The notes: generated by a model not told the origin, from the letters alone. A stretch of 33,484 nt of DNA from CAZJPS01 sp964548055 (GCA_964548055.1 CAZJPS010000006.1:1-33484); one strand, 5' to 3'; positions 23,985 through 33,171 are shown, counted from the stretch's first letter. Translations and numbers: made by a program.

Positions 23985-24083
23985 GGGGAAAAGGGATAAA
24001 GGTTTAAAAGGGGACAAAAGGGACAAAGGTCTTTTTTAAAAACCTGTATCGCCTTTATAACTTTTGTCCCCTTTGTGCCTTTC
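23985..24083. repeat. GGGGACAAAGG-type inverted repeat (copy 4), between divergent genes
   Basis: The left arm has AAAAGGGGACAAAAGGGACA and the right arm CTTTTGTCCCCTTTGTGCC. It lies between the diverging promoters of ruvA and the M23 peptidase gene, where no transcript should end. Confidence 0.8.
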
Positions 24084-24101
24084 TTTTCGATCCATATGCC
24101 G

Positions 24102-24130
24102 TTCCTCCAAGCCTCGTTTTCCGCTATAAT
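24102..24130 (+). promoter_or_regulatory. Promoter of the M23 peptidase gene
   Basis: TTCCTC, a 17-base spacer and a perfect TATAAT end eight bases before the ATG at 24139. AAGGAG falls inside this gap and would be mostly untranscribed. Confidence 0.65.
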
Positions 24131-24138
24131 AAGGAGAA

Positions 24139-25422
24139 ATGCACACGATTAATCGATTACTGATTCTTTCGGTCCTGACAGTGTTTTTGGTACCGCTCGG
24201 GCTCACGGCTTCGTTGCTTACGCCGGACACGGATGAGCAAATTCAGAACGCTCAGGAAAATGCGCAGGGAGCGTATAGAGAAAGCGCAAGTTTGAATCAG
24301 AATGAGAGAGTACAAAAACGAATTCTTACGGAATCGGAGAAAAAGTTGCGCCTTCTGGAAAAACAGAAGCGAGCAATTCGATTACAGCTTTCTGAGATGT
24401 TGAAAACTCTCAAAAAAATGAACGGGGAAGCTTCTGATCTTTTAGTATTCCAGGAGCATTCATTCCAAGTGTACAGCGAAGAAAAAGATCGATTAGGGAA
24501 ATTTGTACGCGAAAGTTACGTACGATCTTTTACCACAGATACAAGTACAGCTACTCGCACTATCATGCGAAGGCTCTTGAATCAGTCTCTAGGTGAGGCA
24601 GTGGAAGGAGATCTGCGAGAAGATGCCATCATTCGTGCTCGATCTGCACTGATGGTATCGGCATTACAGGCAAGAGATGCCTCTTTCCTTACGCAAGATG
24701 CACTGGAAGATGCAACAGGCTCGTTTGCAAAAGATATTGAAAATGTACGAGCAGAGCGTGAAAAAATGCTGACGGAATACCGATCGCTCTCAAAAAAATA
24801 CGATGCCGCTATGGCTAGCTTGGAAGCGACGGAAGAGCAGCGAGCAGAAGTGCTGTTAGAAACACAATTAGTGGAAGCCGAAATTGCACGCATGATGGAG
24901 GATCGTGCCCGCATTGAAGAGCGGTTGCGCACACGCGCTGAGCGCGAACTTATTCAGATGGGACTGCGTAGCGATCGCCCCGATCGTTTTCGTAGAGATG
25001 AAGATCTGAACGATGATGGAAGTTTTGTGTGGCCTGTGCAGGGCAGGCTAACGGCAGGCTTTGGAGATGGACCGTACCAAAAATTCTTTGGTGTCCCCCA
25101 CAAAGCACAGGACATTGCGGTGCCACAGGGAACACAGGTGAAGAGTGCTGCTCCTGGCATTGTGTATATTGCTCGTGATGGGGGAGAAAAGGGATATTCG
25201 TACATTCTCATTGTTCATCGTGATGGGTATGCAACCCTGTACGGGCACCTTTCTTCCTTCCTCGTTGCAACGGGAGATCAGGTAAAGAAGGGCCAGGTGA
25301 TTGGCCTCAGTGGAGCAACGCCAGGTACGCATGGTGCAGGACCAATGACCACGGGGCCTCATTTGCACTTTGAAGTGATAAAAAATGGGAAGCATATTGA
25401 TCCGTTGTCTGTTCTACCTTAA
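24139..25422 (+). CDS. EnvC/NlpD-like M23 peptidase (murein hydrolase or activator)
   Basis: This is an exported peptidoglycan-active protein of 427 residues. The signal peptide spans 1-24 (LLILSVLTVFLVPLGLTA). A long coiled coil (about 30-275) follows, with two helical stretches of the EnvC type. The C-terminal LytM/M23 domain (about 295-427) starts FVWPVQGRLTAGFGD. The zinc ligands are present: H and D in HKAQDIAVPQGT, YGHLS, and HLHFEV. The usual Gly of HxGxD is replaced (HKAQD), but the ligands remain, so it may be active. It probably acts in cell separation. The start is set by TATAAT at 24125. The stop is TAA. Confidence 0.9.
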   Translation: MHTINRLLILSVLTVFLVPLGLTASLLTPDTDEQIQNAQENAQGAYRESASLNQNERVQKRILTESEKKLRLLEKQKRAIRLQLSEMLKTLKKMNGEASDLLVFQEHSFQVYSEEKDRLGKFVRESYVRSFTTDTSTATRTIMRRLLNQSLGEAVEGDLREDAIIRARSALMVSALQARDASFLTQDALEDATGSFAKDIENVRAEREKMLTEYRSLSKKYDAAMASLEATEEQRAEVLLETQLVEAEIARMMEDRARIEERLRTRAERELIQMGLRSDRPDRFRRDEDLNDDGSFVWPVQGRLTAGFGDGPYQKFFGVPHKAQDIAVPQGTQVKSAAPGIVYIARDGGEKGYSYILIVHRDGYATLYGHLSSFLVATGDQVKKGQVIGLSGATPGTHGAGPMTTGPHLHFEVIKNGKHIDPLSVLP

Positions 25423-25431
25423 TAGAGAGAT

Positions 25432-25537
25432 TGAAGGGGTAAAAGAGAGTGAAGGGATTGAAGGGAGATGGAAGCGATGCTGAAAAACCCCTTTTTATCA
25501 TTATCCCTTCAATCCCTTGATTCCCTTCAATCCTTCT
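25432..25537. repeat. GAAGGGATTGAAGGG-type inverted repeat, between convergent genes
   Basis: The left arm has GAAGGGATTGAAGGGAG and the right arm TCCCTTCAATCCCTTGATTC. It is like the GGGGACAAAGG family in build but uses different words. It sits between the M23 peptidase and rsmI 3' ends and may terminate both. Confidence 0.75.
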
Positions 25538-25543
25538 CTAGAT

Positions 25544-26215
25544 CTATAGTCCTCCCACCACAATCACAAACTCTCCCTTCTGCATCACACTCTTCGCAAT
25601 CTCCTTTAATTGTCCTACGGTAGTATGAATGTATTCTTCGTGCATTTTTGTGAGTTCACGTGCAATCACCACGGGTCTTTCTGGCTGAGATGCGAGTGCA
25701 TCAGCAAGCTCGCATAATGTTTTTTCAATACGATGAACAGATTCATAAAATACTACCGTTCGTTCTTCCTCCTTCAAAGATTCCAAAAGTGTTTTGCGTC
25801 CTTTCTTTAAAGGAAGGAATCCGAGGTAGACAAATTGATGAATAGGCAAGCCGCTACCACTGAGGGCGGCAAGAAATGCAGAGGCGCCCGGAATCACTTC
25901 GATTTTGATACCGGCTTCTACTGCTTTAGATACAACAGCGTAGCCGGGGTCACTAATACCCGGAGTTCCCGCGTCGCTGACCAGCACTAAATGATCACCT
26001 CTTTTTAATCGATCTACTAAAAAGTTGGCTTTTCCTTGGTCGCTATAGCCGTGAAAACTGATCAATTCCTTCTTTTCTATCTGCAATTGTTTCAAAAGAT
26101 TTCCTGTTACCCGGGTATCTTCACAAATCACCGCAGTGCAGGCTTTTAGCGTCTCGATGGCTCTCAGAGTGATGTCGCCGAGGTTGCCGATGGGGGTGGA
26201 GACAATGGAGAGCAT
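25544..26215 (-). CDS. rsmI: 16S rRNA 2'-O-ribose C1402 methyltransferase RsmI
   Basis: RsmI methylates the ribose of C1402 in the 16S rRNA decoding centre using SAM. It has 223 residues, shorter than the roughly 280 of E. coli, lacking a C-terminal extension. It is a tetrapyrrole-methylase fold: STPIGNLGDITLRAIE at the N-terminus, CEDTRVTGNLLKQL, SDAGTPGISDPG (SAM pocket), PGASAFLAALSGSGLP and FYESVHRIEKTL. The ATG at 26215 is chosen because homology begins exactly there; the frame is open for 33 more codons upstream. It diverges from gyrA. The stop is TAG. Confidence 0.95.
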   Translation of the reverse strand: MLSIVSTPIGNLGDITLRAIETLKACTAVICEDTRVTGNLLKQLQIEKKELISFHGYSDQGKANFLVDRLKRGDHLVLVSDAGTPGISDPGYAVVSKAVEAGIKIEVIPGASAFLAALSGSGLPIHQFVYLGFLPLKKGRKTLLESLKEEERTVVFYESVHRIEKTLCELADALASQPERPVVIARELTKMHEEYIHTTVGQLKEIAKSVMQKGEFVIVVGGL

Positions 26216-26386
26216 ATGCTTGATTTTGGCTGTTTTTGTCACGTGAGTACAGCCAGGACTTATAAAGATGCTCTCTGCTGTTCTGCATGCCAAAAACAGC
26301 TTTGTTTGATACAAAAATTATGACAGGAACCCTTCCATCTTCTCTGAACTCCGCTATCATTCTTGCCGCACTCCGTCCTTTTTCCA

Positions 26387-29044
26387 ATGTCTGAGAAGAA
26401 CACACCTCCACCGGCCGATCAGCAGCCACCTTTATCGGGCAATGGGGAGACCCTCAGTACGCTTGGCAAAATAGAACCGAGGGCGATTGTGACGGAGATG
26501 GAAGAGAGCTACCTCAACTACGCAATGAGCGTGATCGTGTCACGCGCGCTTCCTGATGCTCGTGATGGGCTCAAGCCTGTGCACCGCCGCATTTTGTTTG
26601 CGATGCAGAATTTGGGTCTGCGCTCTACTGCCAAATATCGTAAGTCTGCACTCGTGGTAGGAGACGTGCTTGGTAAATATCACCCGCATGGCGATAGTTC
26701 TGTGTACGAAGCAATGGTGCGTATGGCACAGGAGTTTTCCATGCGGTATCCGTTGGTGGATGGCCAAGGAAACTTTGGTTCTATCGATGGGGATGGTGCA
26801 GCTGCCATGCGTTACACAGAAGTGCGCATGGAGAAGATTACAGATGAAATTTTGCAGGATATCGAAAAGGAAACGGTCGACTTTGCTCCCAACTACGATT
26901 CTTCACGCAAGGAGCCGATGGTGCTCCCAAGCAAGACGCCAAATCTTCTTTTAAATGGAACAGTAGGTATTGCTGTGGGTATGGCTACCAATATTCCCCC
27001 TCATAATTTAGGGGAATTATTGGATGCAGTTCTCCATTTACTAGAAATCCCAGAATCCACAGTGGAGGATTTGCTCAAGTACGTACAGGGGCCAGATTTC
27101 CCCACAGGAGGAATTGTGTATAACAAAGAAGCAATTAAGCAGGCGTATCTCACCGGGCGCGGATCTGTAATTATCCGCGGAAAAGCAGAAATAGAAGAGA
27201 GTTCTGGGGGACGGTATTACATCCGTATCTCGGAAATTCCATATCAGGTGAATAAATCGGCAATGATCGAAAAAATGGCTACACTCGTAACGGATAAGAT
27301 CATTCAGGGGATATCTGATATTCGTGATGAATCGGATCGCGATGGCATTCGCATCATCATTGAGCTGAAGAAGGATTCGTATCCACAAAAGATTTTGAAC
27401 CAGCTCTTTAAGCACACTGATCTGCAAACGAGCTTTGGATACAACATGATCGCTCTCAGCGATGGTATTCAGCCTCGCCTGATGAATTTGCAGGAACTTT
27501 TGCAGATCTTTATCGATCACCGCAGAGTGGTGATCCGCAGACGCGTTACCTTCGATCGCGATCGTGCAAAGGAGAGAGCTCATATTTTGGAGGGTCTGAA
27601 AATCGCACTCGATAACATTGATGACGTGATCGAGACCATCCGTGAAAGTGAAACCAAAGAAATTGCAAAAGTGAATTTGGTGAAGAAGTTCAAATTGAGT
27701 GAGCTGCAAGCAGACGCCATTCTGCAGATGCGTTTGCAGACATTGGCAGGATTGGAGCGCAAAAAAATTGAGGATGAATTGAAAGAGAAACTGGCGTTTA
27801 TTGCTGAGTGTGAGGCCATTTTGAAGGATCCAAAGAGGATTGATAAAATATTGAAAGACGAGCTTCTAGAAATTAAAAAGAGCTACGGTGATGCCCGCCG
27901 CACGACCATCGTTCCGTTTGAAGTGGGTCAGTTTGGTGCCAAAGACACGATCCCAAATGCGCCGATGATCGTCACGCTCACACGCGGTGGATACGTAAAG
28001 CGCCTCAGTCCTATCCAATTCCGTGCTCAACACAGAGGAGGAAAGGGCGTAAAGGGCATGACCACCAAAGATGATGACGAGGTGTTGTCGCTTATCCACG
28101 TGATGAACCACGATGACGTGTTGTACTTCACCAACACTGGCCGTGTGTTCAAATTCCCAACCTACGAATTGCCACAGGCAGGTAGGGTGGCAAAAGGTCA
28201 GGCGATTGTGAATTTGCTGCAGTTGCAACCAGGCGAGCGTATTACGGCAATGCTTAAGTCTGATTTAAGTGATAAAAAAGAGCTCTTCATGGCAACAAAT
28301 AAGGGTACTGTGAAGCGGACGAGCGTTGCTGAGTTCGATAATATCCGCCGCTCAGGACTCATTGCACAAAAATTACCGCCTGGGGACGATTTGAAATGGG
28401 TTGTTGCCACGAGCGGGAAAGATGAAGTGTTCTTGCTCAGCCGCAAAGGGAAGGCAATTCGCTTCAAAGAAGAAGATGTGAGATCTATGGGGCGGGCAGC
28501 AGCGGGCGTACGCGGCATTCATTTGGGTGATGGTGATGAACTGGTGGAAGCGGCAGTCATTACGAATCCTACCTCTAAGTTGCTTGTTGTGATGGAGAAT
28601 GGGCTTGGGAAGATGACGCCTGTGGATCAGTATCGTTTGCAGGGAAGAGGAGGCAGCGGAGTGAAGGCAGCACAGCTCACTGCAAAAACAGGAGATATTA
28701 TTGGGGCACACGTGCTCAATGAAGGTGAGGAAGGTGATTTGCTCTGCATCTCTCGCCAAGGGCAAATGATCCGCATGGAATTGAGCGATATCCCGTCTCG
28801 AGGGCGTGCAACACAAGGAGTGATTGTCATGCGCTTAAACGGAGGCGATAAAGTGGCCACTATGAGTGTGGTGCTGCGCGACAAAGAGAGTGAAGAAGCG
28901 GTTCTTCAGGCAGCGCTAGAGGAGCGTGAAGGGGAGGTGGAAGCACTGGAAGAAGAGGTAGAACAGCTGGAAGAAATTGAGGAAAAGACCGCACGTGCAG
29001 TGAAACGCAGAAGCAAAAAACTGGAGAAGGAGATTACGGAATAA
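26387..29044 (+). CDS. gyrA: DNA gyrase subunit A
   Basis: This is the DNA-cleaving subunit of gyrase, 885 residues. The N-terminal breakage-reunion domain has ALPDARDGLKPVHRRILFAM, the quinolone-region motif HPHGDSSVYEAMVRMAQEFS (Ser retained, Glu where E. coli has Asp87) and the catalytic Tyr in AAAMRYTEVRM. A long coiled coil follows (about 370-500). The C-terminal pinwheel begins near 520. A GyrA box is present as QHRGGKG in place of the usual QRRGGKG, supporting gyrase rather than topoisomerase IV. The tail is acidic and coiled (EEREGEVEALEEEVEQ). The ATG at 26387 is used; the in-frame TTG at 26363 directly follows a TATCAT box (26355). The stop is TAA. Confidence 0.96.
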   Translation: MSEKNTPPPADQQPPLSGNGETLSTLGKIEPRAIVTEMEESYLNYAMSVIVSRALPDARDGLKPVHRRILFAMQNLGLRSTAKYRKSALVVGDVLGKYHPHGDSSVYEAMVRMAQEFSMRYPLVDGQGNFGSIDGDGAAAMRYTEVRMEKITDEILQDIEKETVDFAPNYDSSRKEPMVLPSKTPNLLLNGTVGIAVGMATNIPPHNLGELLDAVLHLLEIPESTVEDLLKYVQGPDFPTGGIVYNKEAIKQAYLTGRGSVIIRGKAEIEESSGGRYYIRISEIPYQVNKSAMIEKMATLVTDKIIQGISDIRDESDRDGIRIIIELKKDSYPQKILNQLFKHTDLQTSFGYNMIALSDGIQPRLMNLQELLQIFIDHRRVVIRRRVTFDRDRAKERAHILEGLKIALDNIDDVIETIRESETKEIAKVNLVKKFKLSELQADAILQMRLQTLAGLERKKIEDELKEKLAFIAECEAILKDPKRIDKILKDELLEIKKSYGDARRTTIVPFEVGQFGAKDTIPNAPMIVTLTRGGYVKRLSPIQFRAQHRGGKGVKGMTTKDDDEVLSLIHVMNHDDVLYFTNTGRVFKFPTYELPQAGRVAKGQAIVNLLQLQPGERITAMLKSDLSDKKELFMATNKGTVKRTSVAEFDNIRRSGLIAQKLPPGDDLKWVVATSGKDEVFLLSRKGKAIRFKEEDVRSMGRAAAGVRGIHLGDGDELVEAAVITNPTSKLLVVMENGLGKMTPVDQYRLQGRGGSGVKAAQLTAKTGDIIGAHVLNEGEEGDLLCISRQGQMIRMELSDIPSRGRATQGVIVMRLNGGDKVATMSVVLRDKESEEAVLQAALEEREGEVEALEEEVEQLEEIEEKTARAVKRRSKKLEKEITE

Positions 29045-29122
29045 TAGGGCTAGGGATTAGGGACTAGGGGATTGGATTTTAGGTGTTTTTTCCTAGTCCC
29101 TAATCCCCAGTCCCTAGCCCCA
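29045..29122. repeat. TAGGGACTAGGG-type inverted repeat after gyrA
   Basis: The left arm (GGCTAGGGATTAGGGACTAG) and the right arm (CTAGTCCCTAATCCCCAGTC) are near reverse complements of about 30 bases each, with a T-rich loop. It probably terminates gyrA transcription. Confidence 0.75.
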
Positions 29123-29131
29123 ACCAAGGTC

Positions 29132-29159
29132 TTGCAATACTTTCGATACCCTGTACACT
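29132..29159 (+). promoter_or_regulatory. Promoter of rpmE
   Basis: TTGCAA, a 16-base spacer and TACACT end nine bases before the ATG at 29169. Confidence 0.65.
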
Positions 29160-29168
29160 CCTCCAGCT

Positions 29169-29381
29169 ATGAAGCCCGGAATCCACCCAGAACTGTTTAA
29201 AGACGCAAAAACGACATGTGTGTCGTGCGGTTTTGTATTCCTGATCCCAAGTACTGTTCGGGAGCAGCAGGTGGAAGTATGCCGTATGTGCCATCCTATC
29301 TATACGGGTAAGCAGACGAAGGAGGTAAAAGGAGGCCGTATTGACCGCTTTAGAAAGCGCTTGGCTGCAGGCCAAAAGTAG
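29169..29381 (+). CDS. rpmE: 50S ribosomal protein bL31 (zinc-binding type)
   Basis: bL31 bridges the ribosomal subunits. It has 70 residues, with the family opening MKPGIHPEL and the core VEVCRMCHPIYTGKQ. Four Cys (C17, C20, C38, C41) make the zinc-ribbon form. The C-terminal basic tail (GGRIDRFRKRLAAGQK) is typical. It has its own short-leader promoter, independent of gyrA. The stop is TAG. Confidence 0.96.
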   Translation: MKPGIHPELFKDAKTTCVSCGFVFLIPSTVREQQVEVCRMCHPIYTGKQTKEVKGGRIDRFRKRLAAGQK

Positions 29382-29425
29382 AGGCGCAGGTAAAAGCGAG
29401 TATGTACAATATGCTTTTTTTGGTG

Positions 29426-29431
29426 TATAAT
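29426..29431 (+). promoter_or_regulatory. -10 box for the surface-protein pair
   Basis: A perfect TATAAT lies 22 bases before the ATG at 29454. A convincing -35 is not seen. This unit should have a short real 5' leader, unlike many neighbours. Confidence 0.5.
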
Positions 29432-29453
29432 ATAAAAAAATAACCCACATCCT

Positions 29454-31052
29454 ATGTCGCACTCCTCCCATACACGAAAGACAGTTGTAGCTGTGAGCGT
29501 ACTTACCGTTGCCGTTATGCTTTCGGGCGCGGTTTCAAGTACTTCTACCTATGCACGGGCAGATTTAGGTGATTGGCTTATGTCGATTTCTCATTTGTTT
29601 CAGCAGGCTCCCTCTGAGCCAATGCATGAGGGTCCTGTAGCTCCGGTGGCAGATCCCATAGAGGCAGCAGCACCTCAGCCTTCTGGCGGGTTTTTTGCAT
29701 GGCTTAAGAATCTTTTTTCAGGCGGATCCGAAGCACCCAGCAGCATTGAAACACAGGTAGAAACCGCAACACAACCGTTCTCATCTTTTCACCAGGATGT
29801 GGGAAGCACGCAGGAGCAATCGTTAGGGTTACCCGTTGTAGAGAAGGCAGCACCCACACTCCCTCCCGCTCCCGTCCCTGAGGAGGAGAGGGCAACAGTT
29901 CCTGCTACTGAGGTTCCAAACACAACCGTTCAGCCGGTGCAGGTTCCTCCTACAACAAGAATGCAGTTTTCGTCCTCACAACACGCGAAGCAACTTCAGG
30001 AATTACTTCGTGAAAATGCTCTTCGGGCACAAAAAGAAGCACAGGAGCGCCTTACATTTCAGGCAATTCAACACCCTACCATTCAGAATTCTCCTTCAAC
30101 TGCGCAGCAGCCACTACTGCAAGGCCAACCGGAATTGCGAACACAATTACCTGCGCCCACACGAATAGGTACATCTTCTAGTCTCTCTGCGGCAGTGTCC
30201 TCCAAGGGGGCAATATCACTCGCTCGCTCTTCTTATTCTTCTAGTTCTGAGATGAGCTCTCAACCAACCTACATTTCATCGAGCAGCAGTTCTGTGCCTG
30301 CTACGCCTCCGCCAAATCAATCACAATATTCAAATCAGATATGTGGGAATGGAAGCCCTGATAACATGAATGATTGCGGTCGTGGTTACAGATTTGCAAC
30401 CGAATCTCAGAAAGGAGAAGTATGTGGAGATGGCATAAAGGCGGCGTGGGAGGATTGTGATGATGGAACAGAGAATGGAAGAGATAACGGTTACTGCACA
30501 TCTGATTGCACCATTAAGAGCCGAAGGGGAACATTTGATGTAGATTCAGAGGGTCATCAGATAGGAGGGTGGGGGATGAGCTTCTGTCACAGAAATGGCG
30601 ATCCGCTTTCGAAGGGAAAAACAACTACTGGTTGGCCAGATAGCTGCTCAAACTCAAGTACCATTAGCAAAAGCATGTGTGGCGCACCGGGTGCAGAAGC
30701 TGCGTACGGAGCACTTTATACTCCCGTTCCATGCCCTACGGGAACAACGTGTTCTGAGGGCGTGTGCGTTGGCAATGAATTCCCGGGAACATCTGTGGTG
30801 GATCCAAGTGAGGTGTGGTTTCTGTATACGAATTATTGCATAGAAGCGCACGAAAAAAATGGACAATGGCGCGCTCTGTATTTAAACGAAGGACAGAATA
30901 TATACAAAAGCTACGATATTTGTGATGGAGCAGACTACATTTTGAAGGGATCGTGCCAGCCATCCAATTTGCCGGGCATTGCGTACAGGGCATCGGTGAA
31001 GCGTGTTCATTGTGCTCAGGGGCAAAGTTGCTCTGAGCGTGCAAGCCGCTAA
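29454..31052 (+). CDS. Secreted Ser/Pro-rich protein with Cys-rich C-terminal region
   Basis: This 532-residue exported protein has a signal peptide (about 1-35, VVAVSVLTVAVMLSGAVSST, cleavage near TYARA). Residues 50-290 are low-complexity and rich in Pro, Gln, Ser and Thr with Ser runs, probably a wall-spanning stalk. From about residue 300 it is Cys-rich. One unit, CGDGIKAAWEDCDDGTENGR followed by DNGYCTSDC, matches the DUF4215-type repeat of surface proteins (CGDG...E.CDDGN...C...C). Another 150 residues with paired Cys follow (CPTGTTCSEGVC). The next gene starts five bases after the TAA stop, so the two surface proteins are one operon. The ligand is unknown. Confidence 0.82.
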   Translation: MSHSSHTRKTVVAVSVLTVAVMLSGAVSSTSTYARADLGDWLMSISHLFQQAPSEPMHEGPVAPVADPIEAAAPQPSGGFFAWLKNLFSGGSEAPSSIETQVETATQPFSSFHQDVGSTQEQSLGLPVVEKAAPTLPPAPVPEEERATVPATEVPNTTVQPVQVPPTTRMQFSSSQHAKQLQELLRENALRAQKEAQERLTFQAIQHPTIQNSPSTAQQPLLQGQPELRTQLPAPTRIGTSSSLSAAVSSKGAISLARSSYSSSSEMSSQPTYISSSSSSVPATPPPNQSQYSNQICGNGSPDNMNDCGRGYRFATESQKGEVCGDGIKAAWEDCDDGTENGRDNGYCTSDCTIKSRRGTFDVDSEGHQIGGWGMSFCHRNGDPLSKGKTTTGWPDSCSNSSTISKSMCGAPGAEAAYGALYTPVPCPTGTTCSEGVCVGNEFPGTSVVDPSEVWFLYTNYCIEAHEKNGQWRALYLNEGQNIYKSYDICDGADYILKGSCQPSNLPGIAYRASVKRVHCAQGQSCSERASR

Positions 31053-31057
31053 GAAAT

Positions 31058-33157
31058 ATGTTGACCTTTATGCCACTTCATACACATATCAAGCTGGGGA
31101 TTACATCTTCCTGTAGGCGTATCGTGCGGTGCATCTGCACCATTTCCCTTTCGGTGCTTACTGCAATTTCAGTATTTTATGTAAGCCAGGCTGCAGTATT
31201 CCAAACACCACTTTCGCTCTTTCCCGATGTCAGTTCACAGTATCCCTTTTCATCCGCTATCTCTTTCGTATATCAAAAAGGCGTTATGAAAGGCTATCCA
31301 AACGGGAATTTTGGGCCTACAGATACGATTGATCGTGCCCAGCTCACAACCATTATTGTGAGATCGCGAATACAAGAAGATGCTGTGCGCCAGTGTACAC
31401 AAAAATCCTTTTCCGATGTTCCAACGTCTGCATGGTACTCACAGTACATTTGTGCCGCACAACGGGCAGGCATAGTAAGTGGATATTCTGATGGTACGTT
31501 TAGGCCAGGGAATCCAGTATCCGTTGTTGAGGCTTCTAAAATTCTTGTTCTTGGTTTTCGTCTTCCAGTATCAGATCATATCGTTTCTCAACAGTTGTGG
31601 TTTATGCCATATGTAACGGCTCTTGTGCAAGATCGTGCATTTCCGGCTACATATTTGGATCCCGATCAGCGCGCGACCAGAGGGGAAATTGCGTTTCAGA
31701 TTCAGGCACTGTTAGAAAAATATCCAATGGCAATAACAATGCATGCAGGCCCCGCATTTAGGACGGAGTACACGGATATTGTGGAACACAGCATGGCGGT
31801 TCTTCCTTCGGAAAATTCTTCGGAGGAGCAAACGGGAAATGTAGATCCTGATGATCCTTTTGAAGAATATTCAGAAGAGTCTTCTCAGGAAGTACATCAG
31901 AATGAATCAGAAGAAGTGATACAGGGACCAACATCTGAAGAGCTGGAAGAAGAGATGGGCATCAGTCAGGATGATGAAAATAACTCACAAGATGAGTCGT
32001 CTGATGATCTCTCAGAACATTCTTCTAGTAGCAGCGCGAAGAGCAGTTCTTCTTCCAGTGTGGCGGGGCCTGTGATGTGCAAATACACCACTCCTGCTAT
32101 TAATGCGGATGGAAGTGTGGTCGCTTTTGTTGCCATGCCAGATCCTGGTACCGGACCTCGCCCTAGTGAGAAGAATCAAATATTTATATCGGTGAATGGT
32201 GCTCCTGCCATCCAAATTACCAGCGAAAAGGGGAATGGACTTGCCTACAATGGCGAGTATCCACAAGTAAGTCCCAATGGTCGGTACATAGCTTTCCAAG
32301 GTTCTTTAAGTGGTGGTAATGCAGGGACAGCGCGTTTGCTTGTGTATGATCGCCAGCTTGGAATTACAAGACAGGCAAGTGCATGGGGTGCATATCCTGC
32401 CGCTGTAAACGATGATGGCAGCGTGTTCTTTTTGCCCCCTGGTTGTTTGGCATACTACGATCCACAGGCAAATGGAGGTGTTGGGTCAACCACCGTTGTT
32501 GCTGCGTACGATGTTTCAAAATCGTGTACGAACTATCTTCTCAGACCCGAATCCACCACTGCAAAGGTAAAAGTATGGCCGTACGCTCTCAGTACCACAC
32601 AGAATAAAACTCTCGTCTTTATAGCTGCAGATCCAGGTCCGCATGACGGATATTATCTTCCTGGTGAAAAGCAGCTACTGAGATACTACGTGTTTGATAT
32701 GAACACGCTCTCTCTCACACAAAAGTCCGATGAATTTAGTGGGTATCGTGTATTCATGAGTTTGGATGGACAATACATGACCTACGAAGCCTTTGATCCT
32801 CCTGGGAATGATCGCAAGCGCAGCGTGTTCCGCCGCAACATGAGTACCGGTGCCATCGAACGGATGAATGCGAATAACGGACAGTTCACCGAAACGAGTT
32901 TGTATCTGCAAGGTTTTGGTGGAACGAGCAAAGTAATCATAAGCGGTATTTCCAATAACCGTATGACAACAGATGCATGGATTGCGGATTTTGCTGATAA
33001 CAGTGCAAAAATTGTGGGGGGCGATGGCCAAAGTAATCCAGCCCTCAGTAGGGATGGACGCATGCTCGTACGAGAAACAGATAATGGCCTTAGTATGAAA
33101 GTGGGAGAACCAGGGAGTCCAGGAGTGGCTATTCCAGCGCTACGGTGTGAGGAGTAA
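31058..33157 (+). CDS. SLH-domain surface protein with beta-propeller region
   Basis: This 699-residue exported protein has an N-terminal hydrophobic signal (about 25-46, CTISLSVLTAISVFYVSQAA). Three S-layer-homology domains follow between about 52 and 225 (LFPDVSSQYPFSSAISFVYQ...GYPNGNFGP; FSDVPTSAWYSQYICAAQRA...GYSDGTFRP; a weaker third ending RGEIAFQIQALLEKYP). Such domains bind pyruvylated wall polymers. An acidic Glu/Ser-rich linker (about 240-340) leads to a TolB/WD40-like region of repeated blades (INADGSVVAFVAMPD; VSPNGRYIAFQGSL; LSLDGQYMTYEAF; LSRDGRMLVRETD). Its start may be the ATG at 31058 or at 31070. It is probably part of the cell's S-layer. The stop is TAA. Confidence 0.88.
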   Translation: MLTFMPLHTHIKLGITSSCRRIVRCICTISLSVLTAISVFYVSQAAVFQTPLSLFPDVSSQYPFSSAISFVYQKGVMKGYPNGNFGPTDTIDRAQLTTIIVRSRIQEDAVRQCTQKSFSDVPTSAWYSQYICAAQRAGIVSGYSDGTFRPGNPVSVVEASKILVLGFRLPVSDHIVSQQLWFMPYVTALVQDRAFPATYLDPDQRATRGEIAFQIQALLEKYPMAITMHAGPAFRTEYTDIVEHSMAVLPSENSSEEQTGNVDPDDPFEEYSEESSQEVHQNESEEVIQGPTSEELEEEMGISQDDENNSQDESSDDLSEHSSSSSAKSSSSSSVAGPVMCKYTTPAINADGSVVAFVAMPDPGTGPRPSEKNQIFISVNGAPAIQITSEKGNGLAYNGEYPQVSPNGRYIAFQGSLSGGNAGTARLLVYDRQLGITRQASAWGAYPAAVNDDGSVFFLPPGCLAYYDPQANGGVGSTTVVAAYDVSKSCTNYLLRPESTTAKVKVWPYALSTTQNKTLVFIAADPGPHDGYYLPGEKQLLRYYVFDMNTLSLTQKSDEFSGYRVFMSLDGQYMTYEAFDPPGNDRKRSVFRRNMSTGAIERMNANNGQFTETSLYLQGFGGTSKVIISGISNNRMTTDAWIADFADNSAKIVGGDGQSNPALSRDGRMLVRETDNGLSMKVGEPGSPGVAIPALRCEE

Positions 33158-33171
33158 TAAAAGAAAAGAAG

